Source: Lepturacanthus savala (Eukaryota; Chordata; Actinopteri; Scombriformes; Trichiuridae). Taken from it: a stretch of 64,000 nt of DNA. Positions 1-13,182 of the stretch are shown piece after piece (positions within the stretch are counted from its first letter, which is position 1; every line of letters begins with the position of its first letter). The DNA lies in the NCBI GenBank assembly GCA_030544235.1, contig CM060474.1, positions 4,766,898 to 4,830,897 on the forward strand, in the 5' to 3' direction. The notes beneath the pieces are model-generated. The model searched no databases. It was not told where the DNA came from and saw only the letters and a program-made list of their open reading frames with translations. A program made the position numbers and the translations under genes.

Positions 1-1976
1 GATAAGGAACACAGCTACAAAGTAGATCTATCTGAACAAGAACTTTGCTACCAGAAAGAACTCAGTGACAAGGAACAGAGCTACAAAGTAGAACTATCTG
101 AACAAGAACTTTGCGACCAAAAAGAACTCAGTGACAAGGAACAGAGCTACAAAGCAGAACTCTCTGAACAAGAATGTTGTTACCAGAAAGAACTCAGTGA
201 TAAAGAACACAGCTACAATGTAGAATTCTCTGAACAAGAACGTCACTACCAGAAAGAACTCAGTGACAAGGAACACAGCTACAAATTAGAACTCTCTGAA
301 CAAGAACGTTGTTACCAGAAAGAACTCAGTGACAAAGAACACAGCTACAAATAGAACTCTTAGAAGAAGAATGTCACTACCAGAAAGAACTAAGTGATAA
401 GGAACACAGCTACAAAGTAGATCTATCTGAACAAGAACTTTGCTACTAAAAAGAACTCAGTGACAAGGAACAGAGCTACAAAGTAGAACTATCTGAACAA
501 GAACTTTGCGACCAAAAAGAACTCAGTGACAAGGAACAGAGCTACAAAGCAGAATTCTCTGAACAAGAATGTTGTTACCAGAAAGAACTCAGTGATAAAG
601 AACACAGCTACAATGTAGAATTCTCTGAACAAGAACGTCACTACCAGAAAGAACTCAGTGACAAGGAACACAGCTACAAAGTAGAACTCTCTGAACAAGA
701 ACGTTGTTACCAGAAAGAACTCAGTGACAAAGAACACAGCTACAAATAGAACTCTTAGAAGAAGGACGTCACTACCAGAAAGAACTCAGTGATAAGGAAC
801 ACAGCTACAAAGTAGATCTATCTGAACAAGAACTTTGCTACCAAAAAGAACTCAGTGACAAGGAACAGAGCTACAAAGCAGAACTCTCTGAACAAGAACG
901 TTGTTACCAGAAAGAACTCAGTGATAAAGAACACAGCTACAATGTAGAATTCTCTGAACAAGAACGTCACTACCAGAAAGAACTCAGTGATAAGGAACAC
1001 AGCTACAAAGTAGATCTATCTGAACAAGAACTTTGCTACCAGAAAGAACTCAGTGACAAGGAACAGAGCTACAAAGTAGAACTATCTGAACAAGAACTTT
1101 GCGACCAAAAAGAACTCAGTGACAAGGAACAGAGCTACAAAGCAGAACTCTCTGAACAAGAATGTTGTTACCAGAAAGAACTCAGTGATAAAGAACACAG
1201 CTACAATGTAGAATTCTCTGAACAAGAACGTCACTACCAGAAAGAACTCAGTGACAAGGAACACAGCTACAAATTAGAACTCTCTGAACAAGAACGTTGT
1301 TACCAGAAAGAACTCAGTGACAAAGAACACAGCTACAAATAGAACTCTTAGAAGAAGAATGTCACTACCAGAAAGAACTAAGTGATAAGGAACACAGCTA
1401 CAAAGTAGATCTATCTGAACAAGAACTTTGCTACTAAAAAGAACTCAGTGACAAGGAACAGAGCTACAAAGTAGAACTATCTGAACAAGAACTTTGCGAC
1501 CAAAAAGAACTCAGTGACAAGGAACAGAGCTACAAAGCAGAATTCTCTGAACAAGAATGTTGTTACCAGAAAGAACTCAGTGATAAAGAACACAGCTACA
1601 ATGTAGAATTCTCTGAACAAGAACGTCACTACCAGAAAGAACTCAGTGACAAGGAACACAGCTACAAAGTAGAACTCTCTGAACAAGAACGTTGTTACCA
1701 GAAAGAACTCAGTGACAAAGAACACAGCTACAAATAGAACTCTTAGAAGAAGGACGTCACTACCAGAAAGAACTCAGTGATAAGGAACACAGCTACAAAG
1801 TAGATCTATCTGAACAAGAACTTTGCTACCAAAAAGAACTCAGTGACAAGGAACAGAGCTACAAAGCAGAACTCTCTGAACAAGAACGTTGTTACCAGAA
1901 AGAACTCAGTGATAAAGAACACAGCTACAATGTAGAATTCTCTGAACAAGAACGTCACTACCAGAAAGAACTCAGT
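1..1976 (+). repeat. 988-bp higher-order tandem duplication (two copies)
   Basis: Positions 1-988 and 989-1976 match with the same succession of monomer variants, including the rare marks aaattagaa (sense K-L in place of K-V), the ctactaaaaag stop variant and two 65-bp frameshifted monomers each. I noticed no differences between the copies. 988 equals 15 monomers minus 2 bp, as expected with two 65-bp units. A third copy begins at 1,977 but departs at ctttacta, within about 40 bp. Confidence 0.88.
331..395 (+). repeat. Type example of the 65-bp frameshifted monomer (TAG-TAG variant)
   Basis: Compared with the normal unit, the g of aaagta is missing, giving aaatagaactcttag. The sense frame meets TAG at once, then a second TAG four codons later. 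Downstream sense reading resumes in a shifted frame as IELLEEERHYQ. I count more than 70 copies between 351 and 44,980, spaced by 66n-1 bp (for example 197, 263, 329 or 395). In the diverged right zone the same deletion appears with ctcag in place of cttag, which looks like the older form. It is a marker of array duplication and shows that coding ability was not kept. Confidence 0.9.
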
Positions 1977-3031
1977 GATAAGGAACACAGCTACAAAGTA
2001 GATCTATCTGAACAAGAACTTTACTACCAGAAAGAACTCAGTGATAAAGAACACAACTACAATGTAGAACTCTCTGAACAAGAACATCGCTACCAGAAAG
2101 AACTCAGTGACAAGGAACACAGCTACAAAGTAGAACTCTCAGAACAAGAAGTTCAGTACCACAAAGAACCCAGTGACAAGGAACACAGCTCCAAAGTAGA
2201 AGTCTCTGAACAAGAACGTTGCTACCAAAAAGAACTCAGTGACAAAGAACACAGCTACAAATAGAACTCTTAGAAGAAGAATGTCACTACCAGAAAGAAC
2301 TCAGTGATAAGGAACACAGCTACAAAGTAGATCTATCTGAACAAGAATTTTGCTACCAAAAAGAACTCAGTGACAAGGAACAGAGCTACAAAGCAGAACT
2401 CTCTGAACAAGAACGTTGTTACCAGAAAGAACTCAGTGATAAAGAACACAGCTACAATGTAGAACTCTCTGAACAAGAACATTGTTACCAGAAAGAACTC
2501 AGTGATAAAGAACACAGCTACAATGTAGAACTCTCTGAACGAGAACGTCACTACCAGAAAGAACTCAGTGACAAGGAACAGAGCTACAAAGTAGAACTCT
2601 CAGAACAAGAACATGACTACAAGAAAGAACTCAGTGACAAGGAACACAGCTACAAAGTAGAACTCTCTGAACAAGAACGTCGCAACGAGAAAGAACTCAG
2701 TGACAAAGAACACAGCTACAATGTAGAACTCTCTGAACAAGAACGTTGTTACCAGAAAGAACTCAGTGATAAGGAACACAGCTACAAAGTAGAACTATCT
2801 GAACAAGAACGTTGCTACCAAAAAGAACTTAGCGACAAGGAAAAGAGCTACAAAGTAGAAATCTCTGAACAAGTACGTCGCTACCAGAAAGAACTCAGTG
2901 ACAAGGAACACAGCTACAAAGTAGAACTCTCAGAACAAGAAGTTCAGTACCACAGAGAACCCAGTGACAAGGAACACAGCTACAAAGTAGAAGTCTCTGA
3001 ACAAGAACGTTGCTACCAAAAAGAACTCAGT

Positions 3032-3095
3032 GACAAGGAACAGAGCTAAAAAGCAGAACTCTGAACAAGAACGTCGCAACGAGAAAGAACTCAGT
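3032..3095 (+). repeat. Type example of the 64-bp disabled monomer (TAA variant)
   Basis: This unit reads gagctaaaaagcagaactctg. A c-to-a change turns TAC (Y) into TAA, and two bases are lost from ctctctg. It is followed by the cgtcgcaacgag (R-R-N-E) half-unit. About 25 copies recur, for example near 3,766, 6,731, 8,572, 13,049, 21,146, 30,696, 38,266, 42,868, 48,894 and 52,427. It is a second independent disabled variant spread across the array. Confidence 0.87.
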
Positions 3096-6000
3096 GACAA
3101 AGAACACAGCTACAATGTAGAACTCTCTGAACAAGAACGTTGTTACCAGAAAGAACTCAGTGACAAAGAACACAGCTACAAATAGAACTCTTAGAAGAAG
3201 AACGTCACTACCAGAAAGAACTCAGTGATAAGGAACACAGCTACAAAGTAGATCTATCTGAACAAGAACTTTGCTACCAAAAAGAACTCAGTGACAAGGA
3301 ACAGAGCTACAAAGCAGAACTCTCTGAACAAGAACGTTGCTACCAGAAAGAACTCAGTGATAAAGAACACAGCTACAATGTAGAACTCTCTGAACAAGAA
3401 CATTGTTAAAAGAACGAACTCAGTGATAAAGAACACAGCTACAATGTAGAACTCTCTGAACGAGAACGTCACTACCAGAAAGAACTCAGTGACAAGGAAC
3501 AGAGCTACAAAGTAGAACTCTCAGAACAAGAACATGACTACCAGAAAGAACTCAGTGACAAGGAACACAGCTACAAAGTAGAACTCTCTGAACAAGAACA
3601 TCGCTACCAGAAAGAACTCAGTGACAAGGAACACAGCTACAAAGTAGAACTCTCAGAACAAGAAGTTCAGTACCACAAAGAACCCAGTGACAAGGAACAC
3701 AGCTACAAAGTAGAAGTCTCTGAACAAGAACGTTGCTACCAAAAAGAACTCAGTGACAAGGAACAGAGCTAAAAAGCAGAACTCTGAACAAGAACGTCGC
3801 AACGAGAAAGAACTCAGTGACAAAGAACACAGCTACAATGTAGAACTCTCTGAACAAGAACGTTGTTACCAGAAAGAACTCAGTGACAAAGAACACAGCT
3901 ACAAATAGAACTCTTAGAAGAAGAACGTCACTACCAGAAAGAACTCAGTGATAAGGAACACAGCTACAAAGTAGATCTATCTGAACAAGAACTTTACTAC
4001 CAAAAAGAACTCAGTGACAAGGAACAGAGCTACAAAGCAGAACTCTCTGAACAAGAATGTTGTTACCAGAAAGAACTCAGTGATAAAGAACACAGCTACA
4101 ATGTAGAACTCTCTGAACGAGAACGTCACTACCAGAAAGAACTCAGTGACAAGGAACAGAGCTACAAAGTAGAACTCTCAGAACAAGAACATGATTACCA
4201 GAAAGAACTCAGTGACAAGGAACAGAGCTACAAAGTAGAACTCTCAGAACAAGAACATGACTACCAGAAAGAACTCAGTGACAAGGAACACAGCTGCAAA
4301 GTAGAACTCTCTGAACAAGAATGTTGTTACCAGAAAGAACTCAGTGATAAAGAACACAGCTACAATGTAGAACTCTCTGAACAAGAATGTTGTTACCAGA
4401 AAGAACTCAGTGATAAGGAACACAGCTACAAAGTAGATCTATCTGAACAAGAACTTTGCTACCAAAAAGAACTCAGTGACAAGGAACAGAGCTACAAAGT
4501 AGAACTATCTGAACAAGAACTTTGCGACCAAAAAGAACTCAGTGACAAGGAACAGAGCTACAAAGCAGAACTCTCTGAACAAGAATGTTGTTACCAGAAA
4601 GAACTCAGTGATAAAGAACACAGCTACAATGTAGAATTCTCTGAACAAGAACGTCACTACCAGAAAGAACTCAGTGACAAGGAACACAGCTACAAAGTAG
4701 AACTCTCTGAACAAGAACGTTGTTACCAGAAAGAACTCAGTGACAAAGAACACAGCTACAAATAGAACTCTTAGAAGAAGAACGTCACTACCAGAAAGAA
4801 CTCAGTGATAAGGAACACAGCTACAAAGTAGATCTATCTGAACAAGAACTTTGCTACCAAAAAGAACTCAGTGACAAGGAACAGAGCTACAAAGCAGAAC
4901 TCTCTGAACAAGAACGTTGTTACCAGAAAGAACTCAGTGATAAAGAACACAGCTACAATGTACAACTCTCTGAACGAGAATGTCACTACCAGAAAGAACT
5001 CAGTGACAAGGAACAGAGCTACAAAGTAGAACTCTCTGAACAAGGACATCACTACCAGAAAGAACTCAGTGACAAGGAACAGAGCTACAAAGTAGAACTC
5101 TCAGAACAAGAACATGACTACCAGAAAGAACTCAGTGACAAGGAACACAGCTACAAAGTAGAACTCTCTGAACAAGGACATCACTACCAGAAAGAACTCA
5201 GTGATAAGGAACACAGCTACAAAGTAGATCTATCTGAACAAGAACTTTGCTACCAGAAAGAACTCAGTGACAAGGAACAGAGCTACAAAGTAGAACTATC
5301 TGAACAAGAACTTTGCGACCAAAAAGAACTCAGTGACAAGGAACAGAGCTACAAAGCAGAACTCTCTGAACAAGAATGTTGTTACCAGAAAGAACTCAGT
5401 GATAAAGAACACAGCTACAATGTAGAATTTTCTGAACAAGAACGTCACTACCAGAAAGAACTCAGTGACAAGGAACACAGCTACAAAGTAGAACTCTCTG
5501 AACAAGAACGTTGTTACCAGAAAGAACTCAGTGACAAAGAACACAGCTACAAATAGAACTCTTAGAAGAAGAATGTCACTACCAGAAAGAACTAAGTGAT
5601 AAGGAACACAGCTACAAAGTAGATCTATCTGAACAAGAACTTTGCTACCAAAAAGAACTCAGTGACAAGGAACAGAGCTACAAAGTAGAACTATCTGAAC
5701 AAGAACTTTGCGACCAAAAAGAACTCAGTGACAAGGAACAGAGCTACAAAGCAGAATTCTCTGAACAAGAATGTTGTTACCAGAAAGAACTCAGTGATAA
5801 AGAACACAGCTACAATGTAGAATTCTCTGAACAAGAACGTCACTACCAGAAAGAACTCAGTGACAAGGAACACAGCTACAAAGTAGAACTCTCTGAACAA
5901 GAACGTTGTTACCAGAAAGAACTCAGTGACAAAGAACACAGCTACAAATAGAACTCTTAGAAGAAGGACGTCACTACCAGAAAGAACTCAGTGATAAGGA

Positions 6001-9000
6001 ACACAGCTACAAAGTAGATCTATCTGAACAAGAACTTTGCTACCAAAAAGAACTCAGTGACAAGGAACAGAGCTACAAATCAGAACTCTCTGAACAAGAA
6101 CGTTGTTACCAGAAAGAACTCAGTGATAAAGAACACAGCTACAAATAGAACTCTTAGAAGAAGGACGTCACTACCAGAAAGAACTCAGTGATAAGGAACA
6201 CAGCTACAAAGTAGATCTATCTGAACAAGAACTTTACTACCAAAAAGAACTCAGTGACAAGGAACAGAGCTACAAAGCAGAACTCTCTGAACAAGAACGT
6301 TGTTACCAGAAAGAACTCAGTGATAAAGAACACAGCTACAATGTAGAACTCTCTGAACGAGAACGTCACTACCAGAAAGAACTCAGTGATAAGGAACACA
6401 GCTACAAAGTAGATCTATCTGAACAAGAACTTTACTACCAGAAAGAACTCAGTGATAAAGAACACAACTACAATGTAGAACTCTCTGAACAAGAACATTG
6501 TTACCAGAAAGAACTCAGTGGCAAGGAACACAGCTACAAAGTAGAACTCTCTGAACAAGAACATCGCTACCAGAAAGAACTCAGTGACAAGGAACACAGC
6601 TACAAAGTAGAACTCTCAGAACAAGAAGTTCAGTACCACAAAGAACCCAGTGACAAGGAACACAGCTACAAAGTAGAAGTCTCTGAACAAGAACGTTGCT
6701 ACCAAAAAGAACTCAGTGACAAGGAACAGAGCTAAAAAGCAGAACTCTGAACAAGAACGTCGCAACGAGAAAGAACTCAGTGACAAAGAACACAGCTACA
6801 AAGTAGAACTCTCTGAACAAGAACATCGCTACCAGAAAGAACTCAGTGACAAGGAACACAGCTACAAAGTAGAACTCTCAGAACAAGAAGTTCAGTACCA
6901 CAAAGAACCCAGTGACAAGGAACACAGCTACAAAGTAGAAGTCTCTGAACAAGAACGTTGCTACCAAAAAGAACTCAGTGACAAGGAACAGAGCTAAAAA
7001 GCAGAACTCTGAACAAGAACGTCGCAACGAGAAAGAACTCAGTGACAAAGAACACAGCTACAATGTAGAACTCTCTGAACAAGAACGTTGTTACCAGAAA
7101 GAACTCAGTGACAAAGAACACAGCTACAAATAGAACTCTTAGAAGAAGAATGTCACTACCAGAAAGAACTAAGTGATAAGGAACAGAGCTACAAAGTAGA
7201 ACTATCTGAACAAGAACTTTGCGACCAAAAAGAACTCAGTGACAAGGAACAGAGCTACAAAGCAGAATTCTCTGAACAAGAATGTTGTTACCAGAAAGAA
7301 CTCAGTGATAAAGAACACAGCTACAATGTAGAATTCTCTGAACAAGAACGTCACTACCAGAAAGAACTCAGTGACAAGGAACACAGCTACAAAGTAGAAC
7401 TCTCTGAACAAGAACGTTGTTACCAGAAAGAACTCAGTGACAAAGAACACAGCTACAAATAGAACTCTTAGAAGAAGGACGTCACTACCAGAAAGAACTC
7501 AGTGATAAGGAACACAGCTACAAAGTAGATCTATCTGAACAAGAACTTTGCTACCAAAAAGAACTCAGTGACAAGGAACAGAGCTACAAAGCAGAATTCT
7601 CTGAACAAGAATGTTGTTACCAGAAAGAACTCAGTGATAAAGAACACAGCTACAATGTAGAATTCTCTGAACAAGAACGTCACTACCAGAAAGAACTCAG
7701 TGACAAGGAACACAGCTACAAAGTAGAACTCTCTGAACAAGAACGTTGTTACCAGAAAGAACTCAGTGACAAAGAACACAGCTACAAATAGAACTCTTAG
7801 AAGAAGGACGTCACTACCAGAAAGAACTCAGTGATAAGGAACACAGCTACAAAGTAGATCTATCTGAACAAGAACTTTGCTACCAAAAAGAACTCAGTGA
7901 CAAGGAACAGAGCTACAAAGCAGAACTCTCTGAACAAGAACGTTGTTACCAGAAAGAACTCAGTGATAAAGAACACAGCTACAATGTAGAATTCTCTGAA
8001 CAAGAACGTCACTACCAGAAAGAACTCAGTGATAAGGAACACAGCTACAAAGTAGATCTATCTGAACAAGAACTTTACTACCAAAAAGAACTCAGTGACA
8101 AGGAACAGAGCTACAAAGCAGAACTCTCTGAACAAGAACGTTGTTACCAGAAAGAACTCAGTGATAAAGAACACAGCTACAATGTAGAACTCTCTGAACG
8201 AGAACGTCACTACCAGAAAGAACTCAGTGATAAGGAACACAGCTACAAAGTAGATCTATCTGAACAAGAACTTTACTACCAGAAAGAACTCAGTGATAAA
8301 GAACACAACTACAATGTAGAACTCTCTGAACAAGAACATTGTTACCAGAAAGAACTCAGTGACAAGGAACACAGCTACAAAGTAGAACTCTCTGAACAAG
8401 AACATCGCTACCAGAAAGAACTCAGTGACAAGGAACACAGCTACAAAGTAGAACTCTCAGAACAAGAAGTTCAGTACCACAAAGAACCCAGTGACAAGGA
8501 ACACAGCTACAAAGTAGAAGTCTCTGAACAAGAACGTTGCTACCAAAAAGAACTCAGTGACAAGGAACAGAGCTAAAAAGCAGAACTCTGAACAAGAACG
8601 TCGCAACGAGAAAGAACTCAGTGACAAAGAACACAGCTACAATGTAGAACTCTCTGAACAAGAACGTTGTTACCAGAAAGAACTCAGTGACAAGGAACAC
8701 AGCTACAAATAGAACTCTTAGAAGAAGAACGTCACTACCAGAAAGAACTCAGTGATAAGGAACACAGCTACAAAGTAGAACTATCTGAACAAGAACGTTG
8801 CTACCAAAAAGAACTTAGCGACAAGGAAAAGAGCTACAAAGTAGAAATCTCTGAACAAGTACGTCGCTACCAGAAAGAACTCAGTGACAAGGAACACAGC
8901 TACAAAGTAGAACTCTCTGAACAAGAACATCGCTACCAGAAAGAACTCAGTGATAAGGAACACAGCTACAAAGTAGATCTATCTGAACAAGAACGTTGTT

Positions 9001-12000
9001 ACCAGAAAGAACTCAGTGATAAAGAACACAGCTACAATGTAGAACTCTCTGAACAAGAACATTGTTACCAGAAAGAACTCAGTGACAAGGAACACAGCTA
9101 CAAAGTAGAACTCTCTGAACAAGAACATCGCTACCAGAAAGAACTCAGTGACAAGGAACACAGCTACAAAGTAGAACTCTCAGAACAAGAAGTTCAGTAC
9201 CACAAAGAACCCAGTGACAAGGAACACAGCTACAAAGTAGAAGTCTCTGAACAAGAACGTTGCTACCAAAAAGAACTCAGTGACAAAGAACACAGCTACA
9301 AATAGAACTCTTAGAAGAAGAATGTCACTACCAGAAAGAACTCAGTGATAAGGAACACAGCTACAAAGTAGATCTATCTGAACAAGAATTTTGCTACCAA
9401 AAAGAACTCAGTGACAAGGAACAGAGCTACAAAGCAGAACTCTCTGAACAAGAACGTTGTTACCAGAAAGAACTCAGTGATAAAGAACACAGCTACAATG
9501 TAGAACTCTCTGAACAAGAACATTGTTACCAGAACGAACTCAGTGATAAAGAACACAGCTACAATGTAGAACTCTCTGAACGAGAACGTCACTACCAGAA
9601 AGAACTCAGTGACAAGGAACAGAGCTACAAAGTAGAACTCTCAGAACAAGAACATGACTACCAGAAAGAACTCAGTGATAAGGAACACAGCTACAAAGTA
9701 GATCTATCTGAACAAGAACTTTGCTACCAAAAAGAACTCAGTGACAAGGAACACAGCTACAAAGTAGAACTCTCTGAACAAGAACATCGCTACCAGAAAG
9801 AACTCAGTGACAAGGAACACAGCTACAAAGTAGAACTCTCAGAACAAGAAGTTCAGTACCACAAAGAAGCCAGTGACAAGGAACACAGCTACAAAGTAGA
9901 AGTCTCTGAACAAGAACGTTGCTACCAAAAAGAACTCAGTGACAAGGAACAGAGCTAAAAAGCAGAACTCTGAACAAGAACGTCGCAACGAGAAAGAACT
10001 CAGTGACAAAGAACACAGCTACAATGTAGAACTCTCTGAACAAGAACGTTGTTACCAGAAAGAACTCAGTGACAAAGAACACAGCTACAAATAGAACTCT
10101 TAGAAGAAGAACGTCACTACCAGAAAGACCTCAGTGATAAGGAACACAGCTACAAAGTAGATCTATCTGAACAAGAACTTTACTACCAAAAAGAACTCAG
10201 TGACAAGGAACAGAGCTACAAAGCAGAACTCTCTGAACAAGAACGTTGTTACCAGAAAGAACTCAGTGATAAAGAACACAGCTACAATGTAGAACTCTCT
10301 GAACGAGAACGTCACTACCAGAAAGAACTCAGTGACAAGGAACAGAGCTACAAAGTAGAACTCTCAGAACAAGAACATGATTACCAGAAAGAACTCAGTG
10401 ACAAGGAACACAGCTACAAAGTAGAACTCTCTGAACAAGAACATCGCTACCAGAAAGAACTCAGTGACAAGGAACAGAGCTACAAAGTAGAACTCTCAGA
10501 ACAAGAACATGACTACCAGAAAGAACTCAGTGACAAGGAACACAGCTGCAAAGTAGAACTCTCTGAACAAGAATGTTGTTACCAGAAAGAACTCAGTGAT
10601 AAAGAACACAGCTACAATGTAGAACTCTCTGAACAAGAATGTTGTTACCAGAAAGAACTCAGTGATAAAGAACACAGCTACAATGTAGAACTCTCTGAAC
10701 AAGAATGTTGTTACCAGAAAGAACTCAGTGACAAAGAACACAGCTACAAATAGAACTCTTAGAAGAAGAATGTCACTACCAGAAAGAACTCAGTGATAAG
10801 GAACACAGCTACAAAGTAGATCTATCTGAACAAGAACTTTGCTACCAAAAAGAACTCAGTGACAAGGAACAGAGCTACAAAGTAGAACTATCTGAACAAG
10901 AACTTTGCGACCAAAAAGAACTCAGAGACAAGGAACAGAGCTACAAAGCAGAACTCTCTGAACAAGAATGTTGTTACCAGAAAGAACTCAGTGATAAAGA
11001 ACACAGCTACAATGTAGAATTCTCTGAACAAGAACGTCACTACCAGAAAGAACTCAGTGACAAAGAACACAGCTACAAATAGAACTCTTAGAAGAAGAAT
11101 GTCACTACCAGAAAGAACTCAGTGATAAGGAACACAGCTACAAAGTAGATCTATCTGAACAAGAACTTTGCTACCAAAAAGAACTCAGTGACAAGGAACA
11201 GAGCTACAAAGCAGAACTCTCTGAACAAGAATGTTGTTACCAGAAAGAACTCAGTGATAAAGAACACAGCTACAATGTAGAATTCTCTGAACAAGAACGT
11301 CACTACCAGAAAGAACTCAGTGACAAGGAACACAGCTACAAAGTAGAACTCTCTGAACAAGAACGTTGTTACCAGAAAGAACTCAGTGACAAAGAACACA
11401 GCTACAAATAGAACTCTTAGAAGAAGAACGTCACTACCAGAAAGAACTCAGTGATAAGGAACACAGCTACAAAGTAGATCTATCTGAACAAGAACTTTAC
11501 TACCAAAAAGAACTCAGTGACAAGGAACAGAGCTACAAAGCAGAACTCTCTGAACAAGAACGTTGTTACCAGAAAGAACTCAGTGATAAAGAACACAGCT
11601 ACAATGTAGAACTCTCTGAACGAGAACGTCACTACCAGAAAGAACTCAGTGACAAGGAACAGAGCTACAAAGTAGAACTCTCAGAACAAGAACATGATTA
11701 CCAGAAAGAACTCAGTGACAAGGAACACAGCTACAAAGTAGAACTCTCTGAACAAGAACATCGCTACCAGAAAGAACTCAGTGACAAGGAACAGAGCTAC
11801 AAAGTAGAACTCTCAGAACAAGAACATGACTACCAGAAAGAACTCAGTGACAAGGAACACAGCTGCAAAGTAGAACTCTCTGAACAAGAATGTTGTTACC
11901 AGAAAGAACTCAGTGATAAAGAACACAGCTACAATGTAGAACTCTCTGAACGAGAACGTCACTACCAGAAAGAACTCAGTGACAAGGAACAGAGCTACAA

Positions 12001-13182
12001 AGTAGAACTCTCAGAACAAGAACATGATTACCAGAAAGAACTCAGTGACAAGGAACACAGCTACAAAGTAGAACTCTCTGAACAAGAACATCGCTACCAG
12101 AAAGAACTCAGTGACAAGGAACAGAGCTACAAAGTAGAACTCTCAGAACAAGAACATGACTACCAGAAAGAACTCAGTGACAAGGAACACAGCTGCAAAG
12201 TAGAACTCTCTGAACAAGAATGTTGTTACCAGAAAGAACTCAGTGATAAAGAACACAGCTACAATGTAGAACTCTCTGAACAAGAATTTTGTTACCAGAA
12301 AGAACTCAGTGACAAAGAACACAGCTACAAATAGAACTCTTAGAAGAAGAATGTCACTACCAGAAAGAACTCAGTGATAAGGAACACAGCTACAAAGTAG
12401 ATCTATCTGAACAAGAACTTTGCTACCAGAAAGAACTCAGTGACAAGGAACAGAGCTACAAAGTAGAACTATCAGAACAAGAACTTTGCGACCAAAAAGA
12501 ACTCAGTGACAAGGAACAGAGCTACAAAGCAGAACTCTCTGAACAAGAACGTCACTACCAGAAAGAACTCAGTGACAAGGAACACAGCTCCAAAGTAGAA
12601 CTCTCTGAACAAGAACGTTGTTACCAGAAAGAACTCAGTGACAAAGAACACAGCTACAAATAGAACTCTTAGAAGAAGAATGTCACTACCAGAAAGAACT
12701 AAGTGATAAGGAACACAGCTACAAAGTAGATCTATCTGAACAAGAACTTTGCTACCAAAAAGAACTCAGTGACAAGGAACTGAGCTACAAAGCAGATCTC
12801 TCTGAAGAAGACCGTCGTTACCAAAAAGAACTCAGTGACAAAGAACACAGCTACAAAGTAGAACTATCTAAACGAGAACGTTGCTACCAAAAAGAACTCA
12901 GTGACAAGGAACACAGCTACAAAGTAGAACTCTCAGAACAAGAAGTTCAGTACCACAAAGAACCCAGTGACAAGGAACACAGCTACAAAGTAGAAGTCTC
13001 TGAACAAGAACGTTGCTACCAAAAAGAACTCAGTGACAAGGAACAGAGCTAAAAAGCAGAACTCTGAACAAGAACGTCGCAACGAGAAAGAACTCAGTGA
13101 CAAAGAACACAGCTACAATGTAGAACTCTCTGAACAAGAACGTTATTACCAGAAAGAACTCAGTGACAAAGAACACAGCTAC

